This document shows positions 7,783 to 16,502 of a stretch of DNA of 64,000 nt, one piece after another. The notes below the pieces were generated by a model, which saw nothing but the letters and a program-made list of their open reading frames with translations, made no database searches and was not told the DNA's origin. The position numbers and the translations under genes are program-made. The DNA is from Thioclava pacifica DSM 10166 (GTDB lineage: Bacteria > Pseudomonadota > Alphaproteobacteria > Rhodobacterales > Rhodobacteraceae), in the NCBI RefSeq assembly GCF_000714535.1, contig NZ_AUND01000001.1, positions 62,001-126,000 on the forward strand, read 5' to 3'. Each line of letters starts with the position of its first letter. The stretch's first letter is position 1.

Positions 7783-10215
7783 TCAGCGAGCGGCGCGGCG
7801 CAGGCGCAGCGCGTTCGAGACCACGAAGACCGAGGAAAACGCCATCGCTCCCGCCGCCAGCATCGGCGACAGGCCGGTGCCGCCGAAGGGCACGAGAATA
7901 CCCATCGCGACCGGGATCAGCGCAACGTTATAGGCAAAGGCCCAGAACAGGTTCTGCTTGATGTTGCGCATCACCGCGCGCGACAGATCGAGCGCCTTGG
8001 CCACGCCCGTCGGATCACCGCGCATCAGCACCACCTCGGCCGCCTCGATCGCGACATCGGTGCCGGTTCCGATCGCAAGGCCGACATCGGCCGCGGCCAG
8101 CGCAGGCGCGTCGTTGATCCCGTCGCCGACGAAGGCCACGGGGCCGGTTGCGCGCAGGTTTTCGACCGCGTCGCGTTTGCCTTCGGGGAGCACTTCGGCT
8201 TCGACCCGGTCGATGCCAAGCTCACTGGCGACGGCTTGCGCGGTGGCGCGGGTGTCGCCGGTGACCATCGCGACCTGAACGCCCGCTGCGTGAAGCGCCA
8301 CGATGGCGTCGCGCGCCTCGGCTTTGATCGGGTCCGACAGCGCCATCAGCGCTACGGGCTTGCCCTCGATCGCCATCCAGACCGGAGTGCGGCCTTTGGC
8401 GGCAAGGGCGGCGGCGCGCTCCGAGAAAGGCGAGATATCGGCCTCGGCCTCCGCCATCGCGGCGGCATTGCCGATCCAGAGCTTGCCCGCCTCGGCCTGC
8501 GCGCGCAGCCCCTTGCCTGAGAGCGCCTTCACGCGTTTGACCGGGGCATGGGCGATACCGCGCACCGCGGCTTCGGCGAGGATCGCGCGGGCGAGCGGGT
8601 GTACGGACCGGCTCTCGGCACCGGCGGCGAGTGCGAGGATTTCACTTTCCGAGAGATCGGCGAGGGGTTCGAGATCGGTCAGGGCGGGGCGCCCTTCGGT
8701 CAGCGTGCCGGTCTTGTCGAAGCCCACTAGTGCGACCTCCGACAGCCGTTGCAGCGCGTCGCCGCGGCGAAACAGCAGGCCCAGCTCGGCGCCGCGCCCG
8801 GTGCCCACGAGGATCGAGACGGGTGTGGCCAGCCCCATCGCGCAGGGGCAGGCGATGATCATCACCGAGATTGCGGCGACGAAAGCATGGGTGAAGCCCA
8901 TCCCCGCCAGCATCCAGATCGCGAAGGTCAGAACCGACAGTGCCATCACCACCGGCACGAAGACGCGGGTGACCTTGTCGACCAGCGCCTGAACCGGGAG
9001 TTTCGCGCCCTGTGCCTCTTCGACCATCGCGATGATCCGTGAGAGCACCGTATCGGCGCCGATTGCGGTGACGCGGTAGCTCAGCGCCGCCTCGCCATTC
9101 ACCGTGCCGCCGGTGATCTTGTCGCCCTCGGCTTTCGTGACGGGCAGGGGCTCGCCCGTGAGCATGCTTTCATCGACATGGCCCGCGCCCTCGGTGATCA
9201 CCCCATCGAGCGCCACCCGCTCGCCCGGGGCAAGCAGTAGCACGTCGCCCGGAGCAAGCTCGGCGATGGGGCGTTCCTCGACCCCGGCCTCGGTCTGCAC
9301 GCGGGCGGTCTTGGGCTGCAAGCCGATCAGCCGCGAGATCGCCTCGCCCGCGCGGCCCTTCGCGCGCGCCTCCAGCCAGCGGCCCAGCAGGATCAGTGTG
9401 ACGATGGTCGCGGCGGCCTCGAAATAGACGGCGCGGGCGCTTTCGGGCAGCAGCTGCGGGGCGAGGGTCACCAGTGCGGAATAGAAAAACGCCGCGAGCG
9501 AGCCCATCGCCACGAGCGAATTCATCTCGGGCGCGCCGCGCAGCAGGGCGGGGATACCGATGCGAAGGAACAGGCGTCCCGGGAAAGCCAGAACGGCCGC
9601 CGTCAGGATAAACTGGATCCACCAGCTCGCGCGCTCGCCAATGGTCGAGGCGATCAGGTGATGCACGCCGGGGATCATATGCGCCCCCATCGCGAGCACG
9701 AAAACCGGGAAGGTCAGGACGAGCGAGAGCAGGAACTGATGCTTGAGCTGGCGCGCCTCGGCGGCTTGGCGTTCGGCAGCGGGTGCTGTGGGCGCGCTGC
9801 GATCCGCGATGCGGGCAGGGTAGCCAGCCTCGGTGACGGTGCGGGCGAGATCCTCGGGCGTGAGCGTTGCTTCATCGAAGGAGACCTGCGCGCTTTGCGT
9901 CGCAAGGTAGACGCTGGCCGAGGTGACGCCGGGCAGGGCGGTCAATGCGCGCTCGACGCGACCGGTGCAGCTGGCGCAGGTCATGCCCTCGACCTCGAGC
10001 CGCGCGGAGCCGCCCGAGGCCGGGTAGCCCGCCTTTTCGAGAGCCGCGCGCAGGCTCGCCTGGGTGGCGGGGGCGTCGAATTCCACGCTCGCGCTGCGCG
10101 CCATCAGGTTTGCAGAGGCCGATGTCACCCCCGGCTCGGCCAGAAGGGCGCGTTCCACGCGGCCCGTGCAGGCGCCGCAGTGCATCGCGTCGATGCTAAA
10201 GCTGGTTTTCGTCAT
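7783..10215 (-). CDS. copA: Copper-exporting P1B-type ATPase
   Basis: An 810-residue inner-membrane Cu(I) efflux ATPase. It has two N-terminal heavy-metal-associated domains with Cys pairs at residues 13/16 (MHCGACTGRV) and 80/83 (MTCASCTGRV), the transmembrane CPC in IIACPCAMGLATP, the phosphorylation site FDKTGTLTEGRP, MVTGDTRATAQ, and the hinge VGDGINDAPALAAADVG. Start chosen at 10213-10215, where the first metal domain begins; the open frame extends 131 codons further upstream without homology. It is divergent from a DUF2892 gene. No clear CueR operator was found in the 135-base gap. Confidence 0.96.
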   Translation of the reverse strand: MTKTSFSIDAMHCGACTGRVERALLAEPGVTSASANLMARSASVEFDAPATQASLRAALEKAGYPASGGSARLEVEGMTCASCTGRVERALTALPGVTSASVYLATQSAQVSFDEATLTPEDLARTVTEAGYPARIADRSAPTAPAAERQAAEARQLKHQFLLSLVLTFPVFVLAMGAHMIPGVHHLIASTIGERASWWIQFILTAAVLAFPGRLFLRIGIPALLRGAPEMNSLVAMGSLAAFFYSALVTLAPQLLPESARAVYFEAAATIVTLILLGRWLEARAKGRAGEAISRLIGLQPKTARVQTEAGVEERPIAELAPGDVLLLAPGERVALDGVITEGAGHVDESMLTGEPLPVTKAEGDKITGGTVNGEAALSYRVTAIGADTVLSRIIAMVEEAQGAKLPVQALVDKVTRVFVPVVMALSVLTFAIWMLAGMGFTHAFVAAISVMIIACPCAMGLATPVSILVGTGRGAELGLLFRRGDALQRLSEVALVGFDKTGTLTEGRPALTDLEPLADLSESEILALAAGAESRSVHPLARAILAEAAVRGIAHAPVKRVKALSGKGLRAQAEAGKLWIGNAAAMAEAEADISPFSERAAALAAKGRTPVWMAIEGKPVALMALSDPIKAEARDAIVALHAAGVQVAMVTGDTRATAQAVASELGIDRVEAEVLPEGKRDAVENLRATGPVAFVGDGINDAPALAAADVGLAIGTGTDVAIEAAEVVLMRGDPTGVAKALDLSRAVMRNIKQNLFWAFAYNVALIPVAMGILVPFGGTGLSPMLAAGAMAFSSVFVVSNALRLRRAAR

Positions 10216-10350
10216 CGCATGTCTCCTGCCCCCTGATCTGGGGGATTTCGCCCTGCGGTCAAGCGCTAAGAGACATATGCCAAGGATTGAATTTGTCGTG
10301 AGGAAATGGTACAGCGCGCGCAAGAACAACCCCTTTTCCGGAGCAATCCC

Positions 10351-10560
10351 ATGAACCTCGACCGCACCATCTTCGCCTTTGCCGGTGTGATGATCCTGAT
10401 CAGCGTTGCGCTGACGCATTGGGTCTCGCCCTATTTCGTCTGGTTCACCGTCTTCATCGGTGCCAACCTGCTGCAATCGGCTTTCACCGGTTTCTGCCCG
10501 GCTGCCAAGATCTTCGGCCTGTTCGGCATCAAGGCCGGCTGCGCTTTCGGCGAAAAGTAA
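10351..10560 (+). CDS. DUF2892 family small membrane protein
   Basis: A 69-residue protein with two hydrophobic segments (FAFAGVMILISVAL and YFVWFTVFIGANLLQSAF) followed by a Cys-containing tail, GFCPAAKIFGLFGIKAGCAF. This is the DUF2892/YgaP-membrane-domain pattern often linked to rhodanese-type sulfur proteins. Its function is unknown. It diverges from copA, and a candidate promoter (TTGAAT at 10287, 17-base spacer, TACAGC at 10310) precedes it. Start at 10351 follows GGAG; an upstream in-frame ATG at 10306 is less plausible. Confidence 0.82.
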   Translation: MNLDRTIFAFAGVMILISVALTHWVSPYFVWFTVFIGANLLQSAFTGFCPAAKIFGLFGIKAGCAFGEK

Positions 10561-10672
10561 GGCAGACAGGCAACGCTCGGCCCGGCAGTTATGCTGTGGG
10601 CGGCGCATAAGCTTGAGAGGGCGGAGCGGCTTTGCTAGCTTCGCCCTTAGTCATTTTTACGAGGAGCTGACG

Positions 10673-11251
10673 ATGGACCGTCGTGCCTTTGTGCTGTCGC
10701 TGGCCGCATTGCCCTTCGCGGGCCTGCCCGCTTTCGCCCTCGAGGTCGAGCCTGAAGGCGAGCCCGCGAAACGTTGGCCGATCGGCTCGCAATATTACCC
10801 GACCAAGGTGCGTGTGAAGCCCGATCTGCCGGTGGGCTCGATCATCGTGCTGTCGGACAAGTTCTTCCTTTACCACATCGTCGCGCCGGGCGAGGCGATG
10901 CGCTACGGCGTCGCCGTCGGCAAAGCCGAGCTGACCTTCCGCGGCACCGCCACGATCGGCCGCAAGGTCGAATGGCCGAGCTGGAAACCCACCCCGGAGA
11001 TGATCCAGCGCGATCCGGGCTCTTACGCGAAATATGCCGACGGGATGCCGGGCGGGCCAAAGAACCCCTTGGGCGCGCGGGCGATGTATCTCTATCAGAA
11101 CGGCCGCGACACCGCGATCCGCATCCATGGCACGACCGCGCCGAGCTCCATCGGGCATGCGGTCTCGAATGGCTGCATCCGGATGGTGAATGACCATGTG
11201 ATCGAGCTCTTCAACACGGTCCCCGTGGGCACGCAGGTCACCGTCTACTGA
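10673..11251 (+). CDS. L,D-transpeptidase (YkuD/ErfK domain), secreted
   Basis: A 192-residue periplasmic peptidoglycan cross-linking or lipoprotein-anchoring enzyme. The start at 10673 follows a GAGGAG ribosome site at 10661 and yields a twin-Arg-like signal (MDRRAFVLSLAALPFAGLPAFA). The catalytic motif is complete: HGTTAPSSIGHAVSNGCIRM, with His and the nucleophilic Cys in the SxGCIR context. A WPSWKPTPEMI segment precedes it, as in ErfK-type enzymes. The stop overlaps the mnmH start by one base (TGATG at 11249-11253). Confidence 0.92.
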   Translation: MDRRAFVLSLAALPFAGLPAFALEVEPEGEPAKRWPIGSQYYPTKVRVKPDLPVGSIIVLSDKFFLYHIVAPGEAMRYGVAVGKAELTFRGTATIGRKVEWPSWKPTPEMIQRDPGSYAKYADGMPGGPKNPLGARAMYLYQNGRDTAIRIHGTTAPSSIGHAVSNGCIRMVNDHVIELFNTVPVGTQVTVY

Positions 11252-12303
11252 TGCAACTCACCTCTCTGGCCGGGGTTGCGGCGCTCGATTTCGACACGAT
11301 CATCGACGTGCGCTCGCCTTCGGAATTTGCCGAGGATCATATTCCCGGCGCGATCAACCTGCCGGTGATGGACGATGCCGAGCGCGCCGAGGTCGGCACG
11401 ATCTACAAGCAGGTCTCGCCCTTCGATGCGCGCAAGATCGGGGCGGCCATCGTGGCCTCGAACGCCGCGAAACATCTGCGCGGGCCTCTGGCCGACAAGG
11501 AGGGGGGCTGGCGCCCGCTCGTCTATTGCTGGCGTGGCGGGCAGCGTTCGGGCTCTTTCGCGACGATCCTCAAGCAGATCGGCTGGCGGGTGGAACTGGT
11601 CGAGGGTGGCTACAAGGCGTTTCGCGCGCTGGTGGTCGAGGCGGGCAATGCCCCGATGCCCTGTCCGGTGGTCGTGCTCGATGGCAATACCGGCACCGCG
11701 AAGACCGACATCCTGAAGGCGGCGAAGCGTCAGGGCGCGCAGGTGATCGACCTCGAAGGGCTCGCCAATCATCGCGGCTCGCTGTTCGGCGCGATGGAAG
11801 GCGGGCAGTCGAGCCAGAAGGATTTCGAGACCCGGCTGGCGATGGAGGTGACCGCGCTCGATCCGTCGCGCCCGGTGCTGCTGGAGGCGGAAAGCTCGAA
11901 GATCGGCGATCTGCAACTGCCCAAGGGGATATGGACCGCGATCAAGGATGCGCCACGCATTCGGGTGAAAGCGCCGCTGGCCGAGCGCGCCGCCTATCTC
12001 GCGCGCGCCTATGCCGATATCACCGCCGATCCCGAACGGCTGCTGTCGGTGATCGACCAGCTCCGCCCGTTCCAGCCCGCCGAGCGGATCGCCCAGTGGC
12101 AGGAACAGGCCGCGGCGGGCGAATATGCGGCGCTGGCTGGCGAGCTGATGCGCGACCATTACGATCCGCGTTATGAAAAGCACCGCGCCCGCCATGTGGA
12201 GCAAGAGCGGGTGATTGAGGCCGAGAGCCTTGCGCCCGAGGCGATTGGCGGCTTGGCCGAGCGCGTCATCGCCGAAGCCAAGGCGCTGATCTCGCAACCC
12301 TGA
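11251..12303 (+). CDS. mnmH: tRNA 2-selenouridine / geranyl-2-thiouridine synthase
   Basis: A 350-residue enzyme that swaps sulfur for selenium at wobble 2-thiouridine of tRNA via a geranylated intermediate (established for MnmH/YbbB). The N-terminal rhodanese domain has its catalytic Cys in LVYCWRGGQRSGSF near residue 92. A C-terminal P-loop follows in VLDGNTGTAKTDILKAA, a known degenerate Walker A of the family. It is coupled by a one-base overlap to the L,D-transpeptidase gene, to which it has no obvious functional link. No selD is visible in this window. Confidence 0.92.
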   Translation: MQLTSLAGVAALDFDTIIDVRSPSEFAEDHIPGAINLPVMDDAERAEVGTIYKQVSPFDARKIGAAIVASNAAKHLRGPLADKEGGWRPLVYCWRGGQRSGSFATILKQIGWRVELVEGGYKAFRALVVEAGNAPMPCPVVVLDGNTGTAKTDILKAAKRQGAQVIDLEGLANHRGSLFGAMEGGQSSQKDFETRLAMEVTALDPSRPVLLEAESSKIGDLQLPKGIWTAIKDAPRIRVKAPLAERAAYLARAYADITADPERLLSVIDQLRPFQPAERIAQWQEQAAAGEYAALAGELMRDHYDPRYEKHRARHVEQERVIEAESLAPEAIGGLAERVIAEAKALISQP

Positions 12304-12315
12304 ACGGGGTTCAGG
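12299..12315. terminator. Compact hairpin across two convergent stop codons
   Basis: CCTGAAC-ggg-GTTCAGG is a perfect 7-bp stem with a three-base loop. It contains the stop codon of mnmH (12301-12303) and, on the other strand, that of the EamA gene (12311-12313). No T-run follows on either strand, so terminator activity is only suggested. Confidence 0.4.
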
Positions 12316-13207
12316 AACGGCTTTGAGGGTTTGCGACCTTCACCGGCCACAGCTCCAGCACACCCGCGCCCAGAACCAGAAGCCCCCCTGCGAGTTCCAT
12401 CGGCGAAAGCAGTTCATGGGCTAGAAACGCGGCCGAGATAGCTCCCACCACCACCTCGGTCATCAACAGGATGCCGACGCGGGCGGGCTCCAGCCGCACG
12501 GTGGCCCACATCAGCGCCGCGAGCGACAGCCCCCACCAGATCGCACCGGTGCCAAGCGTAAGGGCCAGCGTGACGGGGAGCGTTTCGACCATGGTGGGAA
12601 GAGGCGCGAGGATCGGGGCGAGGATCAGGCTCGCCAATGCCGCCCCCAGCGAAAAGACAAAAGCCGAAGGCGCGGGAGAGAGGCGCGAGGTCGCGCGGAT
12701 GCCGGTGGTCGAAATCGCCCAGAGTACGCCCCCCAAAAGCGTCATCCATTCTCCCAGATCGCGGGGCAGCGGCAACCCGCCGCCTGCGCCCAGCATCAGC
12801 GCCAGCCCCGCCAGCCCCAGCGCGATCGCGTAGAGTCTCAGTCGCGGCGTGGGCCAGCCCATGACGAAGCGACCGATGAGCGTGGACCAGACCGGGGTGA
12901 GAAACCACAGCAGGATCACCAGCGCCACGCGCCCATACACAAAGCCGATCGAGTAAAGCGCGAAAGCCCCGCCTCCCAGCGCGATCGAGGCCAGTGCGAC
13001 AGGCGAGGTCGCCGCGATTTCCTGCCGCTTGCGCCAGGCGAAGGGGGCGAGCACCGCAAGTGCCGCGAGCGTGATCCCGACCGTCCCCCAGGCGCCTGCC
13101 AGCCCCCGCGCGTCGAGCGCGCGCACGGGCAACCAGTAGAGCCCCCAGAACGCCCCTGTGAAAAGGGTGATGGCGCTCGCCAGAAAGATGATCTGCCCCT
13201 CGCGCAC
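12311..13207 (-). CDS. EamA/DMT-family transporter
   Basis: A 298-residue inner-membrane protein with about ten hydrophobic segments in two EamA repeats, for example ITLFTGAFWGLYWLPVRAL near the N-terminus and LLMTEVVVGAISAAFLAHE in the last third, the usual drug/metabolite exporter signature position. The substrate cannot be read. It starts only six bases after the stop of the alpha/beta hydrolase on the same strand, so the two form an operon. It ends convergent with mnmH. Confidence 0.85.
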   Translation of the reverse strand: MREGQIIFLASAITLFTGAFWGLYWLPVRALDARGLAGAWGTVGITLAALAVLAPFAWRKRQEIAATSPVALASIALGGGAFALYSIGFVYGRVALVILLWFLTPVWSTLIGRFVMGWPTPRLRLYAIALGLAGLALMLGAGGGLPLPRDLGEWMTLLGGVLWAISTTGIRATSRLSPAPSAFVFSLGAALASLILAPILAPLPTMVETLPVTLALTLGTGAIWWGLSLAALMWATVRLEPARVGILLMTEVVVGAISAAFLAHELLSPMELAGGLLVLGAGVLELWPVKVANPQSRS

Positions 13208-13213
13208 GTTCCG

Positions 13214-14035
13214 TCAGCCGAGCTTCGCGATCCAGGCCTTCAGCGCGTCCAGCGCCTCGGGCTCGTCGAGGAAGGGGATATGCGCACGGCCGGGCACCTT
13301 CGCATAGATCATATCGGGGCGGCGGCGCTGCATTTCCTGCGCCGCGGTATCGCTCAGCAGGTCGGAATTCGCGCCGTGGATCAGCGCGAGCGGCAGCCCC
13401 TCGGCGGCCTCGAACAGCGGCCAAGCTTCGGGAATATCGCCCTTGAAGGCGGCAAGGAAGGCATCGCGCAGCTCGGGGTCGTAATTGATCTTCAGGCCGG
13501 TTTCGGTCTCGACATAGTGGTGGCGGACCTCGTCGAGCCAGCGGCTCTCGGGCACGCCCTCGAACCCGGTCATCGCGGCGGGCAGTTTCGCGGCCATCTC
13601 GGCATAGCTCTTCGCCGCCGGGTTGCGCCCGATATAGTCGAAGATCTTGTTGAGCCCCTCCATCTCCAGCACCGGGCCGACATCGTTGAGGCACAGCCCC
13701 GTCATCCGGTCCTTCGCGGTCGCGGCCAGATACATCCCGATCAGCCCGCCGCGCGAGGTGCCGAGGATCGCGACCTTCTCCAGCCCCAGATGGTCGAGCA
13801 ATTGTAGCGCATCCGCTGCTTCGCGCGGCACGGTATAGCTTGCCTCGCCCGTCCACGCGCTTTGCCCGCGCCCGCGGTAATCCATGCGGATGAAGCGTAC
13901 GCCTTCCAGATGGGGGGCGACATAGTCGAAATCGCGCACATTGCGGGTCAGGCCGGACAGCGCAAGCACCGGCACGCCCTCTCCCTCGTCGAGATAGGCC
14001 AGCTTCGCCCCGTCATCTGCGGTGAAGAACTTCAT
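13214..14035 (-). CDS. Alpha/beta hydrolase
   Basis: A 273-residue alpha/beta-fold hydrolase. The N-terminus MKFFTADDGAKLAYLDEG is typical for the fold, the nucleophile elbow is GTSRGG, an oxyanion-type loop is LSGLTRNVRDF, a DYRGRGQS turn precedes the elbow, and a late His is in GRAHIPFLDEPEAL. The substrate is unknown; haloperoxidase- or lactonase-like enzymes share this pattern. The start at 14035 is chosen because the fold begins there; longer in-frame starts would read into the divergent neighbour's promoter. It is followed closely by the EamA transporter gene. Confidence 0.85.
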   Translation of the reverse strand: MKFFTADDGAKLAYLDEGEGVPVLALSGLTRNVRDFDYVAPHLEGVRFIRMDYRGRGQSAWTGEASYTVPREAADALQLLDHLGLEKVAILGTSRGGLIGMYLAATAKDRMTGLCLNDVGPVLEMEGLNKIFDYIGRNPAAKSYAEMAAKLPAAMTGFEGVPESRWLDEVRHHYVETETGLKINYDPELRDAFLAAFKGDIPEAWPLFEAAEGLPLALIHGANSDLLSDTAAQEMQRRRPDMIYAKVPGRAHIPFLDEPEALDALKAWIAKLG

Positions 14036-14096
14036 TGCGCGTCTCCTCTGGATTGCTGCTCTGGCACGGATCATAGTGCGCGGGAAGGAGATCGCC

Positions 14097-14687
14097 ATGT
14101 CTGAAACGCTCGACAAATTGCAAGCCAGGCTCAACGCGCTCGAGGATGAGATCGAGCAGGAATGGGATCGCCGGCGCGACGCGATGCAGTTTCACCTCGA
14201 TCGCAACAAGGTCGTGTTCGAAAAGAACGTGCGCGACGCCCATCGCAAGGCACGGGTGAGGCTGTGGCAGTTCCTGAAATACACCCGGCCGATGGTCGTT
14301 CTGAGCGCGCCGGTGATCTATGCGCTGATCGTGCCCTTCGTGCTGCTCGATCTGTTCGTGACGGTCTATCAGGCGATCTGTTTCCCGATCTACAAGATCG
14401 CGAAAGTGAAGCGGTCGGACCACATCGCGATCGACCGCCAGCATCTGGCCTATCTGAACGGGCTGCAAAAGCTCAACTGCGTCTATTGCGGCTATTGCAA
14501 CGGACTGCTGAGCTATGTGCGTGAGGTCGCCGGGCGGACCGAGCAATATTGGTGTCCGATCAAACATGCCCGGCGTGTGAAGGGGCCGCATCTGCGCTAT
14601 CGGGATTTTGTGGAATACGCCGACGCAGAGGCGTTCCAGTCGCAGACGATGCGGCTGCGCAATGCGTTGCGGCAGATGAAAGACTGA
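14097..14687 (+). CDS. Membrane-anchored protein with CxxCxxC motif, function unknown
   Basis: A 196-residue protein I cannot assign to a named family. It begins with a charged, probably coiled-coil region (residues 1-60), has one or two hydrophobic helices at about 66-98 (MVVLSAPVIYALIVPFVLLD), and then a basic, probably cytoplasmic tail with Cys128, Cys131 and Cys134 (CVYCGYC) and Cys153 in YWCPIKHARR. Four such cysteines could bind zinc or an Fe-S cluster. The start at 14097 has a strong GGAAGGAG ribosome site. It is divergent from the alpha/beta hydrolase. Confidence 0.8.
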   Translation: MSETLDKLQARLNALEDEIEQEWDRRRDAMQFHLDRNKVVFEKNVRDAHRKARVRLWQFLKYTRPMVVLSAPVIYALIVPFVLLDLFVTVYQAICFPIYKIAKVKRSDHIAIDRQHLAYLNGLQKLNCVYCGYCNGLLSYVREVAGRTEQYWCPIKHARRVKGPHLRYRDFVEYADAEAFQSQTMRLRNALRQMKD

Positions 14688-14728
14688 CGGATGTGCCCCG
14701 CGCGAGGGTCAAAGACCGAAGCGTGCAT

Positions 14729-15400
14729 TCAGACCCAATCGGGCACGGCGCGCAGATCCTTGAGCGTTGCGGCGGGTTTGTAGGGGAGCCGATCCACTGG
14801 CACGCCTGCACGATTGACCCAGAGCACCCGGAACCCGGCCTTCGCAGCCCCCGCCGCATCCCAGCCATTGGACGATACGAAACAGGTCTCTTCAGGCGCG
14901 ACCCCCATCTTCTGCGCGATCAGTTCGTAGACCGCGCCGCGCGGCTTGTAATGGCCAAGCCCGTGGATCGAGATCACGTCATCGAGCAGATGTCCCACCC
15001 CCGCCGCATGCACCGCCGCGTCGAGCATCTCCGGTGCGCCGTTTGACAGGATCGCCCGCCCGATGCCGCGATGATGCAGCGCGTCGAGCATCTCGGGCAC
15101 TTCGGGATAGGCGGGCAGCTCGCGGTAGAGCGCCATCAGCCGCGCGGCCAGGTCGGGATCGTTGAGCCCCTGCGCCTCCATCGCCCAGTCGAGCCCGTCG
15201 CGGGTGAGCTGCCAGAAATCGACGTAATCGCCCATCACCTCGCGTAGCCAGCTATATTCGAGCTGCTTGCGCCGCCAGTCGGCGGCCAGACGCGGCCAGA
15301 TCTCGGTCAGGCGCGGCTCCTCCAGCGCCAGCTCGCGCGCGGCGGCGTCGACATCGAACAACGTGCCATAGGCATCGAAAACGCAAAGCTGAATGGACAT
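14729..15400 (-). CDS. Haloacid dehalogenase type II (HAD superfamily)
   Basis: A 223-residue HAD hydrolase of the (S)-2-haloacid dehalogenase type. Motif I with the nucleophilic Asp is VFDAYGTLFDV, motif II is AILSNGAPEML, the motif III Lys is in GHYKPRGAVYEL, and motif IV is CFVSSNGWDAAGAAKAGF, where SSNxWDxxGA is characteristic of L-2-haloacid dehalogenases. The substrate in vivo is unknown, and many such proteins are generic phosphatases or dehalogenases. It stands alone upstream of the ProC-like gene's terminus region, on the same strand. Confidence 0.88.
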   Translation of the reverse strand: MSIQLCVFDAYGTLFDVDAAARELALEEPRLTEIWPRLAADWRRKQLEYSWLREVMGDYVDFWQLTRDGLDWAMEAQGLNDPDLAARLMALYRELPAYPEVPEMLDALHHRGIGRAILSNGAPEMLDAAVHAAGVGHLLDDVISIHGLGHYKPRGAVYELIAQKMGVAPEETCFVSSNGWDAAGAAKAGFRVLWVNRAGVPVDRLPYKPAATLKDLRAVPDWV

Positions 15401-15459
15401 GGCGAACCCTCCCCTGATCGTCGCAACCAGCCTAGCGCGCGGGCGCGGCGCTGCAAGGG

Positions 15460-16239
15460 TCAGTAGATCTCGCGCGATTTCCGGGTGGCGGCGGCCAGCC
15501 CTTCGGCGAGGCAGGCACCGAACCCGTTGTCGCGCAGGGTGACGAGACCCGCAGCCGTGGTGCCCGCATAGTCGATCATTTCCTGCACATGCGCTTGCGG
15601 GGTTGGGCCTTCGGTCATCATTTCGCCCGCCGATCGGAAAAGCTGGCGCACGGCCCGGTCAGCGACTTCCGGCGGGACACCCTCGGCCTCGGCATGGCGC
15701 GCCATCGCCGCCGCGCAGGCCGCGACGAAGCCCGGCACCGGCCCGGTCATCGCGGTGAAAAGGTCGATCTGCGCCTCGTCATGGAGCTCGTCGGTCTGCC
15801 CGCAGGCCTCGAACAGGGCACGTGTGCGGGCGCGGTCCTGCTCGGTGATCGCGTCACTCGCAAACCACGGCGAATAGGCGAGTGCTTGGGCAGCGGCGGG
15901 GCTCGACATCGCGCGGATTACACGCAGGCTTCCCGAGATACGGCTGAGCTCGGCCAGCGGCACCCCGGCCATGACCGAGATCACCAGCTTGTCCGTGGCG
16001 TCAATCCTGAGGTCACGCGCGGCGGCGGGCGGCACGCAGAGGATCACCACGTCGCAACGATCCGCCAGCGCCTGCGGGTCGGTCAGCACGTTCTCGGCGG
16101 GAAAGCCCGGGATGTCCGGCGCCTTGCCCGAGCGGTTCGCGACGAACAGCGCCTGCGGCTCCGCCCGCCAGAGCGCCTCGGCGATGGCCGCGCCGAGCAT
16201 GCCCGAGCCGATGATACCAATGGAGAAATCGAGTGCCAT
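15460..16239 (-). CDS. Pyrroline-5-carboxylate reductase family protein
   Basis: A 259-residue NAD(P)-dependent reductase with an N-terminal Rossmann motif IGIIGSGMLGAAIAEAL and a ProC-like C-terminal helical dimer domain (FTAMTGPVPGFVAACAAAMA, matching the AxxGSGPAYxF region). The classical GSGPA is changed to MTGPVPG, so it may be a paralogue rather than the biosynthetic ProC; I leave the symbol blank. The start at 16239 has a GGGAGG site nearby. Catalysis would be cytosolic reduction of a pyrroline-type substrate. Confidence 0.82.
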   Translation of the reverse strand: MALDFSIGIIGSGMLGAAIAEALWRAEPQALFVANRSGKAPDIPGFPAENVLTDPQALADRCDVVILCVPPAAARDLRIDATDKLVISVMAGVPLAELSRISGSLRVIRAMSSPAAAQALAYSPWFASDAITEQDRARTRALFEACGQTDELHDEAQIDLFTAMTGPVPGFVAACAAAMARHAEAEGVPPEVADRAVRQLFRSAGEMMTEGPTPQAHVQEMIDYAGTTAAGLVTLRDNGFGACLAEGLAAATRKSREIY

Positions 16240-16341
16240 GCGCGCCTCCCTGATGGGTCATGGCGAGCCTAGCGTGAGGGACCGACGGGCGAAAGAGAGA
16301 GGTATCCTCAAGCATGAGCTCGCGCCCGATGCGCGGCGTAG

Positions 16342-16488
16342 CCGCAGGGCGCGCGCCGGCCCGTCCCCACGGGCTGCCGCCTTGGCCACCTGCGCAAGAC
16401 GCTCGGATCGTGGAGGGATTTGGCTGGTATAAAACGCTGCCGTTCAAAGCGTATGCCGCGCCACCCCACGGGCCGGCGCGCGCCCTGC
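16342..16488. repeat. 21-bp perfect inverted repeats flanking 105 bp
   Basis: Arm 16342-16362 and arm 16468-16488 are exact reverse complements of 21 bases (core GGGCGCGCGCCGGCCCGT). The 105 bases between them hold no credible gene. The element fills most of the 263-base gap between the ProC-like gene and fabI, ending 15 bases from the fabI stop. It could be a MITE-like remnant or a large cruciform/terminator; no target-site duplication was established. Confidence 0.75.
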
Positions 16489-16502
16489 TAGAGGTCAGCC
16501 CC

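Noticed and set aside
10216-10350. Possible CueR/MerR site in the copA promoter gap (TTGACC on the minus strand; GCATGTCTC / GAGACATATGC arms)
   Set aside because: The dyad and 19-20-base spacer expected of CueR are not clear; the inverted arms are imperfect and far apart.
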